DNA of 35,706 nt from Deltaproteobacteria bacterium (GTDB lineage: Bacteria > Desulfobacterota > Desulfarculia > Adiutricales > Adiutricaceae), in assembly GCA_031278635.1 (NCBI GenBank), contig JAITKA010000018.1, positions 1 through 35,706 of the forward strand. The letters run 5' to 3'. A program made the translations under genes and the position numbers. Positions 34,199 to 35,706 of this stretch are shown in pieces. Position 1 is the stretch's first letter, and every line of letters starts with the position of its first letter. The notes under the pieces are model-generated. The model worked only from the letters and a program-made list of their open reading frames with translations. It made no database searches and had not been told where the DNA came from.

Positions 34199-34818
34199 CG
34201 TTCCAACCTCTTTTCGATGGGTTCCAAGCTGGACCTCAGGATGACCAGCTTATCGTACCTGAGAAGATCGTAGCAATTGAGGCCGTCGACGCGCAGGACC
34301 TTGAAATCCTTAAGGTTGCGGGAGGAGAGCTCCATGTCGCGGTCAAGGCCGGGGATGACGACCAGGGCCTTGGAGAGGCTGAGGTTGTCCATGTAGCCCT
34401 TGAAGGTTTTGGTCCTGATGCCATCCATGCCCAGGGCGTCAACCACCACCAGCTCCTTTTCCCTGAGCTTGGCGGACAGGACGATGCGCAGGGCCTCGCG
34501 CCTGACCTTGGCCGGGGGCCGCCAGGAATAATCCCGGGGCTTGGGCCCGAAGACGGTGCCGCCCCCGCGCCACAGGGGTGATCTACGGCTGCCCGCCCTG
34601 GCCCGGCCGGTTTTCTTCTGCCGGTAGGGCTTGCGGTTGGAGTAAGCCAGTTCCCCGCGGGTCTTGGTGCAGGCCGTCCCGGCCCGGCGCGAATGGAGCT
34701 GGGCGGTCACGACCTCGTGGACCAGGTGCGGCCTGAGATCCACCCCGTAAATGCTCTCGGGCAGGTCGATCTCGTCGATCTTCTCGTTGTTCGCGTTAAC
34801 TACGTCTACTAAAGGCAT
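34195..34818 (-). CDS. rplD: 50S ribosomal protein L4
   Basis: Its extended loop reaches the exit tunnel. The 207 residues show the loop region [24 protein letters not shown], then [20 protein letters not shown] and the C-terminal [16 protein letters not shown]. In E. coli L4 regulates the S10 operon through its leader; that leader lies outside this window. ATG 34818. Confidence 0.97.
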   Translation of the reverse strand: MPLVDVVNANNEKIDEIDLPESIYGVDLRPHLVHEVVTAQLHSRRAGTACTKTRGELAYSNRKPYRQKKTGRARAGSRRSPLWRGGGTVFGPKPRDYSWRPPAKVRREALRIVLSAKLREKELVVVDALGMDGIRTKTFKGYMDNLSLSKALVVIPGLDRDMELSSRNLKDFKVLRVDGLNCYDLLRYDKLVILRSSLEPIEKRLER

Positions 34819-34888
34819 CTATGACTCCCTTCCCTGAAGGGGCGAAAGGCTTTTGGTTTTTCCCGATCCGGGCCGCCTTTGGGGGCCC

Positions 34889-35542
34889 TCACAAGGGGAT
34901 TGTCGGGTTCTTCCTTAAAATCAGGTGGCCGCCGTTGGGGCCGGGCACGGCCCCCTTGACCAGGATGACGCCGTACTCGGGCCTGACGTCGATCACCTCA
35001 AGGTTCTTGACGGTCGTTTTGGCGGAGCCGTAATGGCCGGCCATGCGCTTGCCGGGGAAGACGCGGCTGGGGTCGGAGGAGCAGCCGATGGAGCCGCCTC
35101 CCCTGGGGGTCAGGCAACCGTGGGTGGCCCGCCCGCCGTGGAAACCGTGGCGCTTCATGACCCCGGCGAAGCCGCGGCCCTTGCTGGTGCCGGTGACGGA
35201 GATCTTCTCGCCGGGATTGAAGATGTCCAGGGTGATCATCTGGCCGGCGGAGTACTCGTCCTTGCCGACCGGGAACTCCCTGAGGATCCGGAAGGCCTTG
35301 GGCTTGGCCAGCTCCCCCCCCCCGTCCCGGGTGGCGGCGGCCAGGTGCCCGGCCTCGGGCTTGGTGGCCCGGCGGGCCCGGTCGTAGCCGAGCTGGATGG
35401 CCTTGTAGCCGTCGCGCCCGACCGTCTTGACCTGGGTCACCATGGCCGGCCCGGCGGCGATGACCGTGACCGGGACCGAGACCCCCTCCAGGTGGAAGAG
35501 GCGGGTCATGCCCAGCTTCTTGCCGATGAGTCCGGTGCTCAT
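34889..35542 (-). CDS. rplC: 50S ribosomal protein L3
   Basis: Early-assembly protein reaching towards the peptidyl-transferase centre. The 217 residues include [38 protein letters not shown] and the loop [23 protein letters not shown] followed by [23 protein letters not shown] 35542 overlaps the rpsJ stop by 4 bp. Confidence 0.97.
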   Translation of the reverse strand: MSTGLIGKKLGMTRLFHLEGVSVPVTVIAAGPAMVTQVKTVGRDGYKAIQLGYDRARRATKPEAGHLAAATRDGGGELAKPKAFRILREFPVGKDEYSAGQMITLDIFNPGEKISVTGTSKGRGFAGVMKRHGFHGGRATHGCLTPRGGGSIGCSSDPSRVFPGKRMAGHYGSAKTTVKNLEVIDVRPEYGVILVKGAVPGPNGGHLILRKNPTIPL

Positions 35543-35706
35543 AACTTAAGCTCCACGTCCACCCCGCCCGAGAGGTCGAGCTTCATGAGGGCCTCGACGG
35601 TCTGGGGGGTCGGCTCGAGGATGTCGAGGAGGCGCTTGTGGGTGCGGACCTCGAAATGTTCCCGGCTCTTTTTGTCCACGTGGGGCGAGCGCAGGACGCA
35701 GGTCCT
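35539..35706 (-). CDS. rpsJ: 30S ribosomal protein S10, 3' part
   Basis: The last 55 residues of S10 run off the window edge in frame. They include [39 protein letters not shown] (across two segments) and the tail GGVDVELKL, all normal for S10. The stop overlaps the rplC start by 4 bp (ATGA). The operon start lies beyond the window. Confidence 0.95.
   Translation of the reverse strand, partial: RTCVLRSPHVDKKSREHFEVRTHKRLLDILEPTPQTVEALMKLDLSGGVDVELKL

Noticed and set aside
32663-34273. 536-codon frame opposite rpsS, rplB and rplW
   Set aside because: It spans several certain ribosomal genes on the other strand and its protein is low-complexity Gly/Ala/Asp-rich, typical of a shadow frame.
1-35706. 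CRISPR arrays, tRNA or rRNA genes, transposases and phage genes
   Set aside because: I looked for spaced identical repeats, tRNA-like T-loop/acceptor patterns and transposase or integrase motifs, and found none.

Overview
The window looks like chromosomal DNA of an anaerobic or fermentative Gram-negative bacterium. Coding regions are GC-rich (GCC/GGC/CTG codons, many AGG arginines, frequent GTG and TTG starts), whereas most long spacers are AT-rich. The complete S10-spc-alpha ribosomal order, a rod-shape cluster (mreBCD, mrdA, rodA) and a CoA-acylating aldehyde module would fit an anaerobic lineage such as a Desulfobacterota, possibly a gut or host-associated one. That placement is inference; no 16S or marker search could be run.

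Region 1 (1-9768, + strand) is a metabolic island. After the likely 3' end of a truncated gene and about 1.4 kb of AT-rich non-coding DNA come a CoA-acylating aldehyde dehydrogenase (SucD/SauS type), phosphate butyryltransferase, butyrate kinase, an OFA-type MFS carrier, an iron-dependent alcohol dehydrogenase, an AraC-type regulator and a second MFS carrier. Together they can turn an aldehyde into an acid with ATP formation (aldehyde, acyl-CoA, acyl-phosphate, acid) while the alcohol dehydrogenase recycles NADH by reducing a second aldehyde, or run from the alcohol onward. The enzyme that makes the aldehyde is not in the window, so the substrate (succinate semialdehyde, sulfoacetaldehyde, a 3-carbon sulfonate aldehyde, or a simple short-chain aldehyde) is open.

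Region 2 (9769-12317) is accessory: a non-coding stretch packed with hairpins, a Sel1-repeat protein, a strong terminator, a G-rich spacer and a small unknown protein.

Region 3 (12318-19303, - strand) is the cell-elongation cluster mreB-mreC-mreD-mrdA-rodA, interrupted by two AT-rich spacers of about 460 and 740 bp. Region 4 (19495-35706, - strand) is the ribosomal super-operon from the 3' part of rpsJ to rplQ, including secY, adk, rpmJ and rpoA, closed by a clear Rho-independent terminator. Its gene order is conventional, but many spacers are unusually long and carry GC-rich palindromes. Several r-proteins have extra parts: a roughly 28-residue insert in S3, an N-terminal extension on L30, a roughly 100-residue acidic/Ala-Pro tail on L17, and an altered L22 hairpin tip. 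S4, S14 and L36 are the zinc-binding types.
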